Shown: piece after piece, positions 15,636 through 24,638 of the stretch
How positions within the stretch are numbered: position 1 is the stretch's first letter
Layout of the letters: each line of letters begins with the position of its first letter
Origin: Bosea sp. RAC05
GTDB taxonomy: Bacteria; Pseudomonadota; Alphaproteobacteria; Rhizobiales; Beijerinckiaceae
Length of the DNA stretch: 64,000 nt
Direction: 5' to 3'
Assembly: GCF_001713455.1 (NCBI RefSeq)
Contig: NZ_CP016463.1
Location: 124,001 to 188,000 of the forward strand
Notes under the pieces: generated by a model
Database searches by the model: none
What the model was told of the DNA's origin: nothing
What the model saw: the letters and a program-made list of their open reading frames with translations, nothing else
Program-made: the position numbers and the translations under genes

Positions 15636-18383
15636 TCAGGACGAGGTCTGGCAGACCGACCCGTCCCATGATCCAGCCTTGAAGGTGTGGATCAGGTAGT
15701 TGGTGTGCGGTCCCATGGCCTGCGGGAGAAGCTGGTTGATATCGGGGTTGCCGGTCGCGCCGACCAGCTGGAGCGTACGTGTGCTCAAACCACTGGGGAT
15801 GGTTACGGAGCTCGTAGTTCCGAGAGGGCTGCCGTTCAGCCTGAACGAGATCGCAAAGCTCATCTGTGCACCGTAGTTGTTGATGCCGACGATTACGCAG
15901 TTCGCCTTGTTGGCTGTTGACCAGTTGTACTGGAACAGAGCCCTCGGAAAACCACCGCTCTCGTATCCAGCGAACGAGCGCCCTCCGCTTGCATCGTTGG
16001 CGTCGTAAAGGCCATTGGCCCCCGCAGCCAACACCCACTGACCCTGGCCAGCGTCGATACCTGCAGCAGTGACCGAGGTCGGACGCGGAATGGCCGCGGC
16101 CGGAGGCGGCTGGACTGTCAGTGACACGGTGTTGACTGTCTGGCTCCGCCCAACGCTGTCGACAACCCTGACGACGAGGCTGGTGTAGTTCTGGGCCTCG
16201 GTCGGCGTGCCCGTGATCAGACCAGAGGTCGGGCCATTGAGCGTCGCCGGCAGACCAGTGATCAGGTACGTATACGGCCCGAGTCCGCCCGTTGCCGTCA
16301 GCTGGAAGCTGTACGGGGTACCGACCGTCGCCAGTTGCAGGGCAGTCGAGGTGAGGTTGACGGGCTCACGCACAGTCATCGAGAACTGCTGCGTATCCTG
16401 GACCTGGGCAGTTCCGGGCGTCGAATCGGTCGCGCGAACCTGGAAGGTGTAGGAGCCGACTGTTGTCGGAGCGCCGTTCATCTGGCCGTTGGTGTCGACC
16501 GAAATCCCCGGAGGCGGTGTGCCGATCAGCGTATAGCTGTAGGGCGCCGTGCCACCTGACGGGTTCATGGGGACAGGCGTGATCGCGACATTCCTGGTCT
16601 GCTCGACGACAGGCGCCTGAGCAGCCAACGCGAGCGGCGGCGGGTTGGAGACCACCATCGTGTATTCGGCGCTCGGGATGGTCTGGGCGCCGGCGAATGA
16701 ATGGGAAGCGGTCAGAACGAAGGTGTACGTCCCAGGCGTGCTGGGCCTGCCAGACAGAACGCCACCCGTGTAGTTCAGACCGGGCGGGATCGTGCCCGTC
16801 GAGCCGAAGACGTAGGGCTGCTTTCCGCCGGTCGTCTGAACCGAGACCTGGGCGATGTTCTGGTTGGTCAGAGCCGAAGACTGCGGAGCGGCTGACAGGC
16901 TCGCCGAAAACGGGGCATGGACGATCGTCTCGAAGGATCTGGTCACCTCGGTGTGAGCGTTCACTGCCTTCAGCGAGTAGTTCTGGGTGCCGGGCGTGTT
17001 GAACGTGCCCGTGAGCGTCCCACCCGCGAGGCTGAACCCATTCGGGAGATCGATTCCGCTGTAGGTGTAGGGAGACGGCCCGCCGGTCGCCGACAGGGTT
17101 GTTGAAAAAGCCGTCCCGGCCATGACTTCGGTCGGCGGCGTCGGCGCCAAGGTCAGCGTGATGGGTTCAGCCGCGACGTTCATCGTAAACGTCGGCGTGG
17201 TGAACGCAGGCGTGTTGCCGAAGGACTGCGATGCGCTCAGACCGAAGCTGTAGAGGCCTGGGGTCGTGGGCGTTCCCGACAGTACGCCATTGGAGAACGC
17301 CACGCCGGACGGCAGAGATCCGGTCGTCCCGTAGGTATAGGGCTCCTTGCCTCCGATCGGCGTCAGCGTCACGCTGGTAATCGGCGTGCCGGCCACAACG
17401 TCGCTCTGAGGGACACCCGACAGCGAGGCCGAGAACGGCGCGTAGACGACGGTCGTGTACTGGCGGGTCGCATCGTTCTGACCGTTGTCCGCCTTCAGGC
17501 GGTAGGTGTAGGTGCCTGCCGTGGAGAACGTGCCACTGAACGAGCTGCCGCTGACGGACATCCCGGGAGGCAGATCCGAACCGGAATAGACGTACGGTCC
17601 GGGGGCGCCGCCGGCCGACAGCTGCGTCGAGAAGCCAGCTCCGACGAAGACCTCGCTCGGGGGAGCCTGCGAGACATCGAACGTGATCGCCGCCGCCGAG
17701 ACGACCATCGTGTACTGGTCGCTGGCGATGATCGCGGCAGGCTGGAAAGCCTCAGCCGCGCGAAGACGGAAGGAATAGGTGCCGGGAGCGCTGGGCGCGC
17801 CGGAAAGCACGCCTGTCGTCGGATTGAAGCTCACGCCGGGAGGCAGCGCCCCGTCGACGCTGAAGGCATAGGGCTGCTTGCCGCCGCTGGCGACGATGTT
17901 CACCGGCGAGATCAGCTGCCCGACGACGGCTGTGCCCTGCGGGGTTGCGCTGGGAATAGCGTTGAGCGGAGCGTAAACCGTGATCGGGCGCGAGATCGAC
18001 TGCGTCTTTGCGGGCGAGCTCGAATCCCGTGCCGTGAGTGTGACCGTGTAATCGCCGGCCTGGGTGGGGATGCCGCCGAAGACGGACGTCGCGCCCAGTC
18101 CGGATGGCGCGCCGGTCGCGGTCACCGAATAGGGGGCTTTGCCCCCCGAAAGCGTCCAGCTCACCTGCGGGATCGAGACACCGGTCATCGCCTCGGCCGG
18201 CATCTGGCTTGCGAGGCTGAATGCCAGGGGGCTGGAGTTCTCTGACGGCGGCGTTGCCGTGCCCGTCGGGCCGGACTTCAGCTGCCGGTAGTAGTAGCTC
18301 GATTCCTGGGATCCAGCAGGAATGACGGCTGTCAGGGACATGACGGCTGCAAGGGCGATGCGTCCGTGCTTCAGGTAGTTCAT
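15636..18383 (-). CDS. Secreted protein with tandem Ig-like (He_PIG-type) repeats
   Basis: A 915-residue exported protein. Residues 1-24 form a signal peptide ending near PAGSQ. From about residue 50 to 760 there are about eight repeats of roughly 85 residues of the putative-Ig (He_PIG) type, each carrying GG-x-x-PY-x-(Y/F), LP-x-G-(V/L)-x-(F/L) and L-(S/T)-G-(T/A)-P-x-x-(P/A)-G-x-Y. Two repeat subtypes alternate along the chain. The last 150 residues form a different C-terminal domain with two Cys. Such proteins are usually surface or extracellular binding proteins. No LPXTG or autotransporter end is visible. Confidence 0.75.
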   Translation of the reverse strand: MNYLKHGRIALAAVMSLTAVIPAGSQESSYYYRQLKSGPTGTATPPSENSSPLAFSLASQMPAEAMTGVSIPQVSWTLSGGKAPYSVTATGAPSGLGATSVFGGIPTQAGDYTVTLTARDSSSPAKTQSISRPITVYAPLNAIPSATPQGTAVVGQLISPVNIVASGGKQPYAFSVDGALPPGVSFNPTTGVLSGAPSAPGTYSFRLRAAEAFQPAAIIASDQYTMVVSAAAITFDVSQAPPSEVFVGAGFSTQLSAGGAPGPYVYSGSDLPPGMSVSGSSFSGTFSTAGTYTYRLKADNGQNDATRQYTTVVYAPFSASLSGVPQSDVVAGTPITSVTLTPIGGKEPYTYGTTGSLPSGVAFSNGVLSGTPTTPGLYSFGLSASQSFGNTPAFTTPTFTMNVAAEPITLTLAPTPPTEVMAGTAFSTTLSATGGPSPYTYSGIDLPNGFSLAGGTLTGTFNTPGTQNYSLKAVNAHTEVTRSFETIVHAPFSASLSAAPQSSALTNQNIAQVSVQTTGGKQPYVFGSTGTIPPGLNYTGGVLSGRPSTPGTYTFVLTASHSFAGAQTIPSAEYTMVVSNPPPLALAAQAPVVEQTRNVAITPVPMNPSGGTAPYSYTLIGTPPPGISVDTNGQMNGAPTTVGSYTFQVRATDSTPGTAQVQDTQQFSMTVREPVNLTSTALQLATVGTPYSFQLTATGGLGPYTYLITGLPATLNGPTSGLITGTPTEAQNYTSLVVRVVDSVGRSQTVNTVSLTVQPPPAAAIPRPTSVTAAGIDAGQGQWVLAAGANGLYDANDASGGRSFAGYESGGFPRALFQYNWSTANKANCVIVGINNYGAQMSFAISFRLNGSPLGTTSSVTIPSGLSTRTLQLVGATGNPDINQLLPQAMGPHTNYLIHTFKAGSWDGSVCQTSS

Positions 18384-18762
18384 GGCGAGTCCGTCTCTGG
18401 CAATGGATTGTGGCTTACCCAGGAGATTGAATCAGGGCCTTATCCGACCTCTGAACTTCGCCTCAAGCATCCCACAATGGAATGATCAAAGATAGCGTGA
18501 TCAGACACCAAGGATCAACACGTCACTTCGCCCGATACCGATATCCACCAATTTGATCGCTAAACTCGAATCCCCAGCCAGGTCTGGGCCCAGAGGCTCG
18601 CCAGCGGAGCCAATAGGCGGGCGGTCCTTGGCCCGAATCGAACTATCTTTGAATTGGTAAGGCGGCCTTAGGCACGGTCCTTGGTTGCACGCCCCATTCT
18701 ATTGAATTGCGCCATCTTTCCTTTAATGCGGAAGCACATCACTCGGATCGCAGGAGGACGTC
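18384..18762. other. Divergent intergenic region
   Basis: About 380 bp between the secreted-protein gene (minus) and the small gene at 18763 (plus). It must hold both promoters. The only notable sequences are an ACAATGGAATGATC stretch at about 18475 and a TGATC-N12-TGATC repeat near 18485-18505. No gene or RNA recognised. Confidence 0.4.
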
Positions 18763-19104
18763 ATGGAATTGCAGCTTTCAAGCCACGCACAGCACCGCCA
18801 GCGCAATCGCGCGATTCCCCTCGACGTCATCGACCACGTGACGACTTTCGGCCGGGAACGTCATCACGCTGGGGCGGTCGTGGTCGAGATGGATCGCAAA
18901 AGCCGTCAGTCACTGCGGCGCTATCTCGGCGACGAAGGCTACCAGGCCATCGAGGAGCACCTCGATGTCTACGTGGTCCTGGGATCCGCGGGCAAAATCG
19001 TGACGGTCGGGCATCGCCTCAAGAGCGGACGGGAGGGTGCGAGCCGCCGTTTCAGTCCGGTTGGTCGCACCAGCCGGACCGGCCTCACACGCCGGGCCGC
19101 ATGA
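18763..19104 (+). CDS. Small protein, DUF4258-like
   Basis: A 113-residue protein with a strong ribosome binding site (AGGAGG 5 nt before the ATG). The pattern SSHAQHRQRNRAIPLDVIDHV near the start, with VVLGSAGKIVTVGHR near residue 80, resembles DUF4258-type proteins, a RelE-like fold whose members start with a HAxxRxxxRxI motif. That could make it a toxin relative, but the match is weak and no antitoxin is adjacent. The C-terminus is basic and Ser/Arg-rich. A terminator-like hairpin follows. Confidence 0.5.
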   Translation: MELQLSSHAQHRQRNRAIPLDVIDHVTTFGRERHHAGAVVVEMDRKSRQSLRRYLGDEGYQAIEEHLDVYVVLGSAGKIVTVGHRLKSGREGASRRFSPVGRTSRTGLTRRAA

Positions 19105-20005
19105 TCGTATCAAAGCCCCGCGTTTCCGGACTTTCACCGGGGATGCGGGGCTTTCCTTTGTAGCGGTAGGCGACCCCTGTGATACGCGTCACGCAACGGC
19201 CGATTGGCAGGGTGCGCGAGAAGGTCCCAGCGTCATCGACCTGCTGCCATTGGGGGTCGATCTCAAGCTCGGGCAATTTGAAATCGCTGAAATCCAGCCG
19301 CCAGGATACGCGGCTGCGGATCGCGTGCATGCGGTTTCCGTGCTGGGCGTGCTGATTGTACTCGTCCGACGACCAGACGTTGATCGTCCGCAGGCGATTC
19401 TGAATGTCCTCGGACAGACCGCGGATGTTCGCTAGCCCGGGATGGAACATCATGTGGCAGGGGCCGCAGACCGCCAGGAGGCCCTTCAGCCTCTGCGTCT
19501 GCCACCCATCGCCCGCCGGCTGATCGTCGAAGTCCCAGACCTCGTGGCACTGCAGCGCCCCACTGCCCTCGCCGCAGCAAAGGCAAACGGTTCCTGAGGC
19601 GTGGTAGGACGAGCGCCTGATCTCGTTCCAGCTGGAATCGGTGAGCAGGTTCTTCAAGGACGCCCCAAACGAACTCTCGGGGATCATGTCGACGCACAGA
19701 GGCTTGAAGTGCTTGCGGGCGATCAGCGGCAGGTAAGGCTGCCATTTGGGGTCGACAGCCTGGCTGCGCGCGACGAAGAAGCGCTGGTATTCGTCATGGC
19801 CGGCGCCCAGCGCCAGCGCTGCAGCTCGTGATGATCGCGGCACGTTCAGCCCGATGTAACCCGGCCCAGGCCACTCGCCGCCGAAGCCTCGAGGCAGCAG
19901 GGTGCGGATCCGTGGTTCATGGATTCGGGCAACTGGACCTGTCGTCGGCCGACGGACACCTGGCATCACATCGAACAAGGCTGGCAAGCCTTTGGGGTCG
20001 GTCAC
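19085..20005 (-). CDS. HNH-type nuclease-like protein coupled to ExoI
   Basis: A 306-residue protein from the GTG at 20005. Two zinc-ribbon halves frame an HNH-like core: C-L-C-C-G near residue 140, then LQCHEVWDFDD (about 151-161), then AVCGPCHMMFH (about 178-188). The spacing and CxxC...CHE...CxxCH pattern fit HNH endonucleases, here with CHE as the first catalytic element. The start overlaps the stop of the ExoI-like gene (GTGA), so both are made together, which suggests a joint nuclease function. Its last 20 bases overlap the end of the convergent 18763 gene. Confidence 0.65.
   Translation of the reverse strand: MTDPKGLPALFDVMPGVRRPTTGPVARIHEPRIRTLLPRGFGGEWPGPGYIGLNVPRSSRAAALALGAGHDEYQRFFVARSQAVDPKWQPYLPLIARKHFKPLCVDMIPESSFGASLKNLLTDSSWNEIRRSSYHASGTVCLCCGEGSGALQCHEVWDFDDQPAGDGWQTQRLKGLLAVCGPCHMMFHPGLANIRGLSEDIQNRLRTINVWSSDEYNQHAQHGNRMHAIRSRVSWRLDFSDFKLPELEIDPQWQQVDDAGTFSRTLPIGRCVTRITGVAYRYKGKPRIPGESPETRGFDTIMRPGV
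19112..19154 (+). terminator. Terminator of the 18763 gene, inside the HNH gene
   Basis: The stem AAAGCCCCGC/GCGGGGCTTT (19112-19121 with 19145-19154) is followed by CCTTTG on the plus strand, 7 bp after the 18763 gene. It lies in the last codons of the convergent HNH-like gene. Confidence 0.6.
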
Positions 20006-21486
20006 GGGCGAACCCCGGCCGGCGGGCTGAGTCCAAGAGCGGGGAACGCTTCGCTTGCCCATTGAATCCAGCGGGCGTCAGCTGTGTCGATTGCTGCATC
20101 GATGGTCATCCAACGGCTGTCCTTTCCGGCGAATGGCCGGGCAAGTGCCGAAGCGCATCTGGCCGAGAGTTGGTCCAGGCGTGCGTCGAGTTCGGTTCCA
20201 GGGGGCAGATTGGTCAGGACAAGGCGCGCCGCGTAGTCGCTCAGCCTTGGGTCCTGGAATGCAATGCGAGAGCGCTCGTCCCAGCTTGCAGCGGCGATGA
20301 AGCGACTGACAGCCTGCTTGTCCTGGTTCCCATAGAAGCCGTCATAGAGCCGTTCCTCTGAAGTCGGGTCGGTTCGATCGGTGTAGCTGTGGCTCTGGTG
20401 AGCAGCTGTGATGCGTTCACGCGTCGCTGTTGCATCCCGCCAGGCCTGAGCGTTGGCCATGAGATCATCGGTCACGGACGCTCCAAAGCGCGCGATCTCA
20501 TGACCGGGAATGATGACAGGGGCTGCGGCTGCCCTCATGACCTTGAGAGGCGTGCTTCGCCCGAAACTGAGCGGGCCGAGATCGTCGAGGCTGGACGGGA
20601 TGGCGCTCGGAGCATGTCGAAGATCTGCGAGGATCCACCGGCGCCCTCCGTCTGCGCAGATTGGCAGGCACGGTGCCAAGTCCGCTTCGCCGAAATGCGA
20701 GAAGGCCCACACGATCGAGCCAGTTGATGCGGCCCGGAGTTGGCGTTCGACCAGATCGGCATTGCCGCAGGCGAGCACGACGTCCCAGGCCCAACGGCAG
20801 CGCGTGTGGATCAGGTGCGCGAGGTCGAGCGTTGCGCGGCTGTCTCCCATTGCATCATGAGCGACGATGTCGATCGCGTTTGCCGTGGCTACGGCGCCCA
20901 GGCGAAAGCTGAGCTTGCCGGTCGACAGATCGAGTGGAACTGCGATCGCACCAGGCTCGCCTGCATTCACGACCTGAAGCAGAGAGAGAACATCGACGCG
21001 GCGATTGCCCCGGCCAGATGTGACCCATGGGTCCAGCAGGTTGCGCGCCAGCATGGTCCTGATCATCTCATCGTCGAACCGGATCCCGTTGAAGGTCAGG
21101 AAGATTCGCGTCCCGCCATGGGGAACAGCCAGCGCTTTCCGGATCTGCTGGGCCGCCGTGAATTCAGTCGGCAGCGATGGGTCATCGAGGTCGTATGGGT
21201 CGAAACCCGTGACAGACAGTGCCTCTGGCGCCGGGACGATGTAGGGCAAGCGCCGGATCCTGATCTGCGTCTCGGCGCAGGGCCGGAAGTTGGCGTCGGC
21301 CGAGACCGCTCCGAACTGGAGGATCTGACCATGCCGGACATCCGCATCGGACGTCTCGGCATCGTAACAGACCAGGTCGGACACGGGTGCCGGCCGGGCG
21401 TCGTTTGCTGGCATCGAAGCGTCTGCTCTCTTCAAGGCGGCAAGGCCGCCGGTGGGAGCCGTTTCGAAGAGATCGCGATCAGCCAT
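20002..21486 (-). CDS. sbcB: Exonuclease I-like 3'-5' DEDDh exonuclease
   Basis: A 494-residue protein from the ATG at 21486, with AGAGG upstream. Motif Exo I is CYDAETSD, near residue 40, with D and E spaced as in DEDDh enzymes. Exo II is FNGIRFDD (about 132-139) and Exo III is HDAMGDSRATLDL (about 206-218) with H and D in place. The C-terminal EERLYDGFYGNQDK and LVLTNLPP segments match the ExoI C-terminal domain. ExoI degrades single-stranded DNA from the 3' end in recombination and mismatch repair. The usual YDFET is YDAET here. It is coupled by GTGA overlap to an HNH-like nuclease gene, which is not its usual chromosomal context. Confidence 0.82.
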   Translation of the reverse strand: MADRDLFETAPTGGLAALKRADASMPANDARPAPVSDLVCYDAETSDADVRHGQILQFGAVSADANFRPCAETQIRIRRLPYIVPAPEALSVTGFDPYDLDDPSLPTEFTAAQQIRKALAVPHGGTRIFLTFNGIRFDDEMIRTMLARNLLDPWVTSGRGNRRVDVLSLLQVVNAGEPGAIAVPLDLSTGKLSFRLGAVATANAIDIVAHDAMGDSRATLDLAHLIHTRCRWAWDVVLACGNADLVERQLRAASTGSIVWAFSHFGEADLAPCLPICADGGRRWILADLRHAPSAIPSSLDDLGPLSFGRSTPLKVMRAAAAPVIIPGHEIARFGASVTDDLMANAQAWRDATATRERITAAHQSHSYTDRTDPTSEERLYDGFYGNQDKQAVSRFIAAASWDERSRIAFQDPRLSDYAARLVLTNLPPGTELDARLDQLSARCASALARPFAGKDSRWMTIDAAIDTADARWIQWASEAFPALGLSPPAGVRP

Positions 21487-21739
21487 GGGGCCTCTGTCTG
21501 GGTGTGCAGGCAAGCGCCCAAGGATGATCCGAAACCACGTTGTGGATCACATCTCGATTCGTGCCATCAATTCTTGAAATCGTCGAGCGCCTCAGGCATG
21601 CTGATTGCAGGTATCGCCCACCCAACCTGCTGCCGGGTTAGACGGGTTTTGAACTTCGAGACCATGGTTTTGCGGCTACCCGACCAGTGGGGGCCTCGCG
21701 GAATCGGCAGCCGAGAGCCTCTGTGGAAAGGTGTCCGCC

Positions 21740-23092
21740 ATGCAGATCATCGTCTCGGCTCAACTTCTTGCGCGCATGCGCACGCTCCTCGGTGCCAGCA
21801 TCCCAGCAGCGAAATCGTCGCATCGTGCCGAAGCGATCGCGTTGGGACTCGGCTTCAACAGCAATGCCGCGCTGATAGCCTGGCAGAAGGCTGTGGCTCA
21901 TTCTGAAGTCAGGTTGCGCGATCTTGATCCCAACGCATTTGCCGAGCGGCTGGAGGTTCTGTCTGGGATTACGAATATCGACGGTGGACTTGCCGGATCT
22001 GCAGCCGCCGGCTGCTTGGCTGCGGTCACTGGGCCATCGTTCGAAGAGGTGCTGTCTGTCGGACAGAAGGCCTTCTTTGCTGAGAAGCCCGCAGGGGACT
22101 GGCAAGCGCTGACGCCTCGGCAGAAATACACCCAGCTGGCCTTCCTGCTGCGCTGGCGCATGCTGATGACCGGGATGATTGCCAACCTGGTTGAGGATTA
22201 CTCCGACGAGGTCGACGTCGCCGGCCGACTGGCGGCCGTTTTCGGGCGCCATGCCGATTACGATCCGTTGATCGCGGGATTTCTCTGCGATTGGCTGCTC
22301 GCCGCAGCGGCCAAGCATGACGTCGAGTGGGGAGATGCGATCTACGAGACCTTTCGTCCGCGGATCAAAGCCTTCATGGAAGCCATCTGCAGAACGTGGG
22401 ACGAGGAAATCGATCCACTGACCCTTCGTCCGACTGGCAAGCGTTACGTCGCAGACAAGCGCGACCATCTCACCATTTCAACATCCCTCAAGTCCGTCGG
22501 ACCTCTCTCGTTTTGGGACACCGGTCTCGAAGAATTCAGCGAGCAAGCGATACCTGGATTGGCGCTGATGGCGCACTGGATGTCAGGCGCCTCGCACGAG
22601 GAACTGGCGCGACTTGATCAGAGGATCAGGAAATCCGGGTATGGCGATCTGGCGCCAGGAGTTCAGCTCCTCGACGAGAATGGAGCCGACGTCGGTCAGA
22701 TGGAGCTCGTGAGACACTCTGCTTCTCCCTATGCGCTCGACGAGATCCGGCCGGGAGGGTTCGAGTTCTGGAGCAAGGCATCGATCGTTTTGGCCGACGT
22801 CGATACAGCCTCCCGTGCTGCGAAGCTGATGGCCGAGGCCGGCTACAGGATCATGATCCTGGACGCAGCAAGCGAGGACTTCGAGCAGCGCTTCAAAAGC
22901 GGGATTCGGATGGATCCCGAGATGATCTGGATCGACAATGCAGGCAGTGTGCCCTTCGAATGGCTCGCCAGGCTTGATGCTGTCGGTGTTTTGGCCTTCG
23001 TCAGCGGGGTAAGTCCCGATGTCGGTGCGCAGGCTGCCGCACTGGCTGCGTCGCTCGACCTGAGGCCAACCGCTGGCCCGAAGCCCGCCTGA
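21740..23092 (+). CDS. Hypothetical protein
   Basis: A 450-residue soluble protein. The ATG at 21740 has GGAAAGG 9 nt upstream. The GTG at 21731 is too close to that site. The N-terminal 70 residues (helical, SSHRAEAIALGLGFNSNAALIAW) resemble the start of uncharacterised plasmid proteins that pack as a small helical domain; after that no known domain is recognisable. The last 110 residues alternate strand and helix (VLADVDTASRAAKLMAEAGYRIMILD), like a Rossmann-type or receiver-like fold. A terminator follows. Confidence 0.6.
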   Translation: MQIIVSAQLLARMRTLLGASIPAAKSSHRAEAIALGLGFNSNAALIAWQKAVAHSEVRLRDLDPNAFAERLEVLSGITNIDGGLAGSAAAGCLAAVTGPSFEEVLSVGQKAFFAEKPAGDWQALTPRQKYTQLAFLLRWRMLMTGMIANLVEDYSDEVDVAGRLAAVFGRHADYDPLIAGFLCDWLLAAAAKHDVEWGDAIYETFRPRIKAFMEAICRTWDEEIDPLTLRPTGKRYVADKRDHLTISTSLKSVGPLSFWDTGLEEFSEQAIPGLALMAHWMSGASHEELARLDQRIRKSGYGDLAPGVQLLDENGADVGQMELVRHSASPYALDEIRPGGFEFWSKASIVLADVDTASRAAKLMAEAGYRIMILDAASEDFEQRFKSGIRMDPEMIWIDNAGSVPFEWLARLDAVGVLAFVSGVSPDVGAQAAALAASLDLRPTAGPKPA

Positions 23093-23101
23093 TCGGGAAG
23101 C

Positions 23102-23133
23102 CCCTCAGGGCCGCGGATTCGCGGACCTGAGGG
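23102..23133 (+). terminator. Terminator of the 21740 gene
   Basis: CCCTCAGG pairs with CCTGAGGG (23102-23109 with 23126-23133), with an inner CCGCG/CGCGG pair and a GATT loop, followed by TTTCG. It overlaps the 3' end of the convergent 23105 gene. Confidence 0.65.
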
Positions 23134-23968
23134 TTTCGATCTTCTGTCGCAGCTCGGATGCCCAGTCGATGAGATATCCCCGCAGCCGGACCGGATCGCG
23201 ATCTTTGAGGTCCTCGATCGATTTGGTCCCGAGGTAGAGGTCGGTCTGCGATCCACCATTGCTCGACGGGTGCGGGAAGGCGCCCAGGAGGCGATCTTCA
23301 GCGATATGCCCGCGCTCGACGCACCAGCGCAGGGCGTCGAGCGGTGTCGGGCCAAGCGCGACGAAGAGGCATTCATCGGAAAGAGCAGGCAGGCTGGCGA
23401 CGAAGTCGAGCTCGAAGCTCTCCCTCAGGAGAGGAGAGCGCATAACCTCCTCGAAGGAGCCGTTGAATGGCTTGCTGTTGGCATTGAAAGCCGCGTGAGG
23501 GACCACGGATGTCGAGTGGATCAGGTGCGATGCATCGCCCCAGAGCTGACTTGCATCGCTGATTTCGAGGAGATCCGACAGGCCCGTCCCATTGATCAGC
23601 CGCAGCAGATTGGGACGCATCGCGGGGCCACCGAACGCTGCGTATCGCTTCACGCGCTCGGGGATGTCCTGGCGAGGCTCGTCTCGCAATGCCAAATTGC
23701 GTACGGCAGCATAAGAATCGCTGATCTGATTGGGGCCAGGCGTGATGCCGACGAAGCAGATTTTCGCCGCCGAGTTGACATGCTCGAAGGGGACATAAAT
23801 CAGCGAATGCGAGCGGCTGTTGCCGAGAACGACTTCTGGCAGAAGCGCAGCAGCCTCCCCTCGCCTCGCAATCAAGTCGTAATACTGGTCGAAAAACTGG
23901 CGAGGCAACGAACTCTCCGCGAATAGCCGGCTAGGTTCGTTTGTTCCCGGAAAGGTTGCATGCAGCAA
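23105..23968 (-). CDS. Uracil-DNA-glycosylase-like protein
   Basis: A 287-residue protein with the two hallmarks of the uracil-DNA glycosylase fold. The first is a water-activating-type loop, ICFVGITPGPNQ (about 70-81), in which family 4 enzymes have GExPGxxE. The second is a C-terminal GAFPHPSSNGG (about 231-241), where the family has HPS. The acidic residue usual in motif 1 is absent, so glycosylase activity is uncertain. The start is a TTG at 23968, the first possible start in the frame, with no clear ribosome binding site. Confidence 0.55.
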   Translation of the reverse strand: MLHATFPGTNEPSRLFAESSLPRQFFDQYYDLIARRGEAAALLPEVVLGNSRSHSLIYVPFEHVNSAAKICFVGITPGPNQISDSYAAVRNLALRDEPRQDIPERVKRYAAFGGPAMRPNLLRLINGTGLSDLLEISDASQLWGDASHLIHSTSVVPHAAFNANSKPFNGSFEEVMRSPLLRESFELDFVASLPALSDECLFVALGPTPLDALRWCVERGHIAEDRLLGAFPHPSSNGGSQTDLYLGTKSIEDLKDRDPVRLRGYLIDWASELRQKIETLRSANPRP

Positions 23969-24055
23969 GATGGCTTAGGAACTTATGGGGCCAATTTCAT
24001 CCGGACGGCCGTTCTTGCTGACAAATCATGTCAGGATACACAGCCGTGCCCCAGT

Positions 24056-24604
24056 TTATTGGGGCTTAAGGGATGAATTGGAACACATCTGTTCAATTGG
24101 TCCGGATGAAAGAGCTTCGACGAGCTTCTCCAGGACGTCGGCCTCAGGGTACGTTTCCGTGAGATCTGCTTCATCCATCATCTCGCCCAAGGCCTCAGGA
24201 GACAGCTCGACGACCTTGATCTGCGCTCCTGCGTGGTAGCGACGGGCGCAGGCGATGCCCGTATCGGGCTCGACGATGACGACGTCGATCGAGAGGTCTG
24301 GATGAAGGAGGCTCGCATTCACAAATACGGGCCAGGGTGAGCCCGAGCAGAAGAAGTTCCACCTCAGCGCCGATCCGTCGAGATTGAGATCGTAAGGGCC
24401 ATGAACGTCATCGGGACTGATCTCAGCGCAGCCCCAGTTTCTCTCGCGCCAAAAAGTAGCTTGGGGCTCGTCGAGATTGGGCGGGAAGGGTGCGAGGCTG
24501 GAGAGGGCGAAGGGGGTTGAGCCGGACCGGGCCGCTTCGGCGAAGCTGGCCACATCTTCCCTGGAACCCGAGGCGACGACGGCTGCCCAATGCACACTCG
24601 ACAT
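24056..24604 (-). CDS. Api92/YubB-like ferredoxin-like domain protein
   Basis: A 182-residue protein. WRERNWGCAEISPDDVHGPYD (about 51-72), followed by LRWNFFCSGSPWP, matches the pattern of the Api92/YubB ferredoxin-like domain (YxWRxxNWGTKWD... FxTAWxPP), a fold common in phage and plasmid proteins of unknown function. It lies alone between two minus-strand genes; 34 bp separate it from the gene downstream in the map. Confidence 0.6.
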   Translation of the reverse strand: MSSVHWAAVVASGSREDVASFAEAARSGSTPFALSSLAPFPPNLDEPQATFWRERNWGCAEISPDDVHGPYDLNLDGSALRWNFFCSGSPWPVFVNASLLHPDLSIDVVIVEPDTGIACARRYHAGAQIKVVELSPEALGEMMDEADLTETYPEADVLEKLVEALSSGPIEQMCSNSSLKPQ

Positions 24605-24638
24605 AGAGAGATGACCTTACCGATGTGCGCCTGTCGTT

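Noticed and set aside
20740-21906. A 388-residue plus-strand frame opposite the ExoI-like gene
   Set aside because: Antisense shadow of a gene with clear exonuclease motifs.
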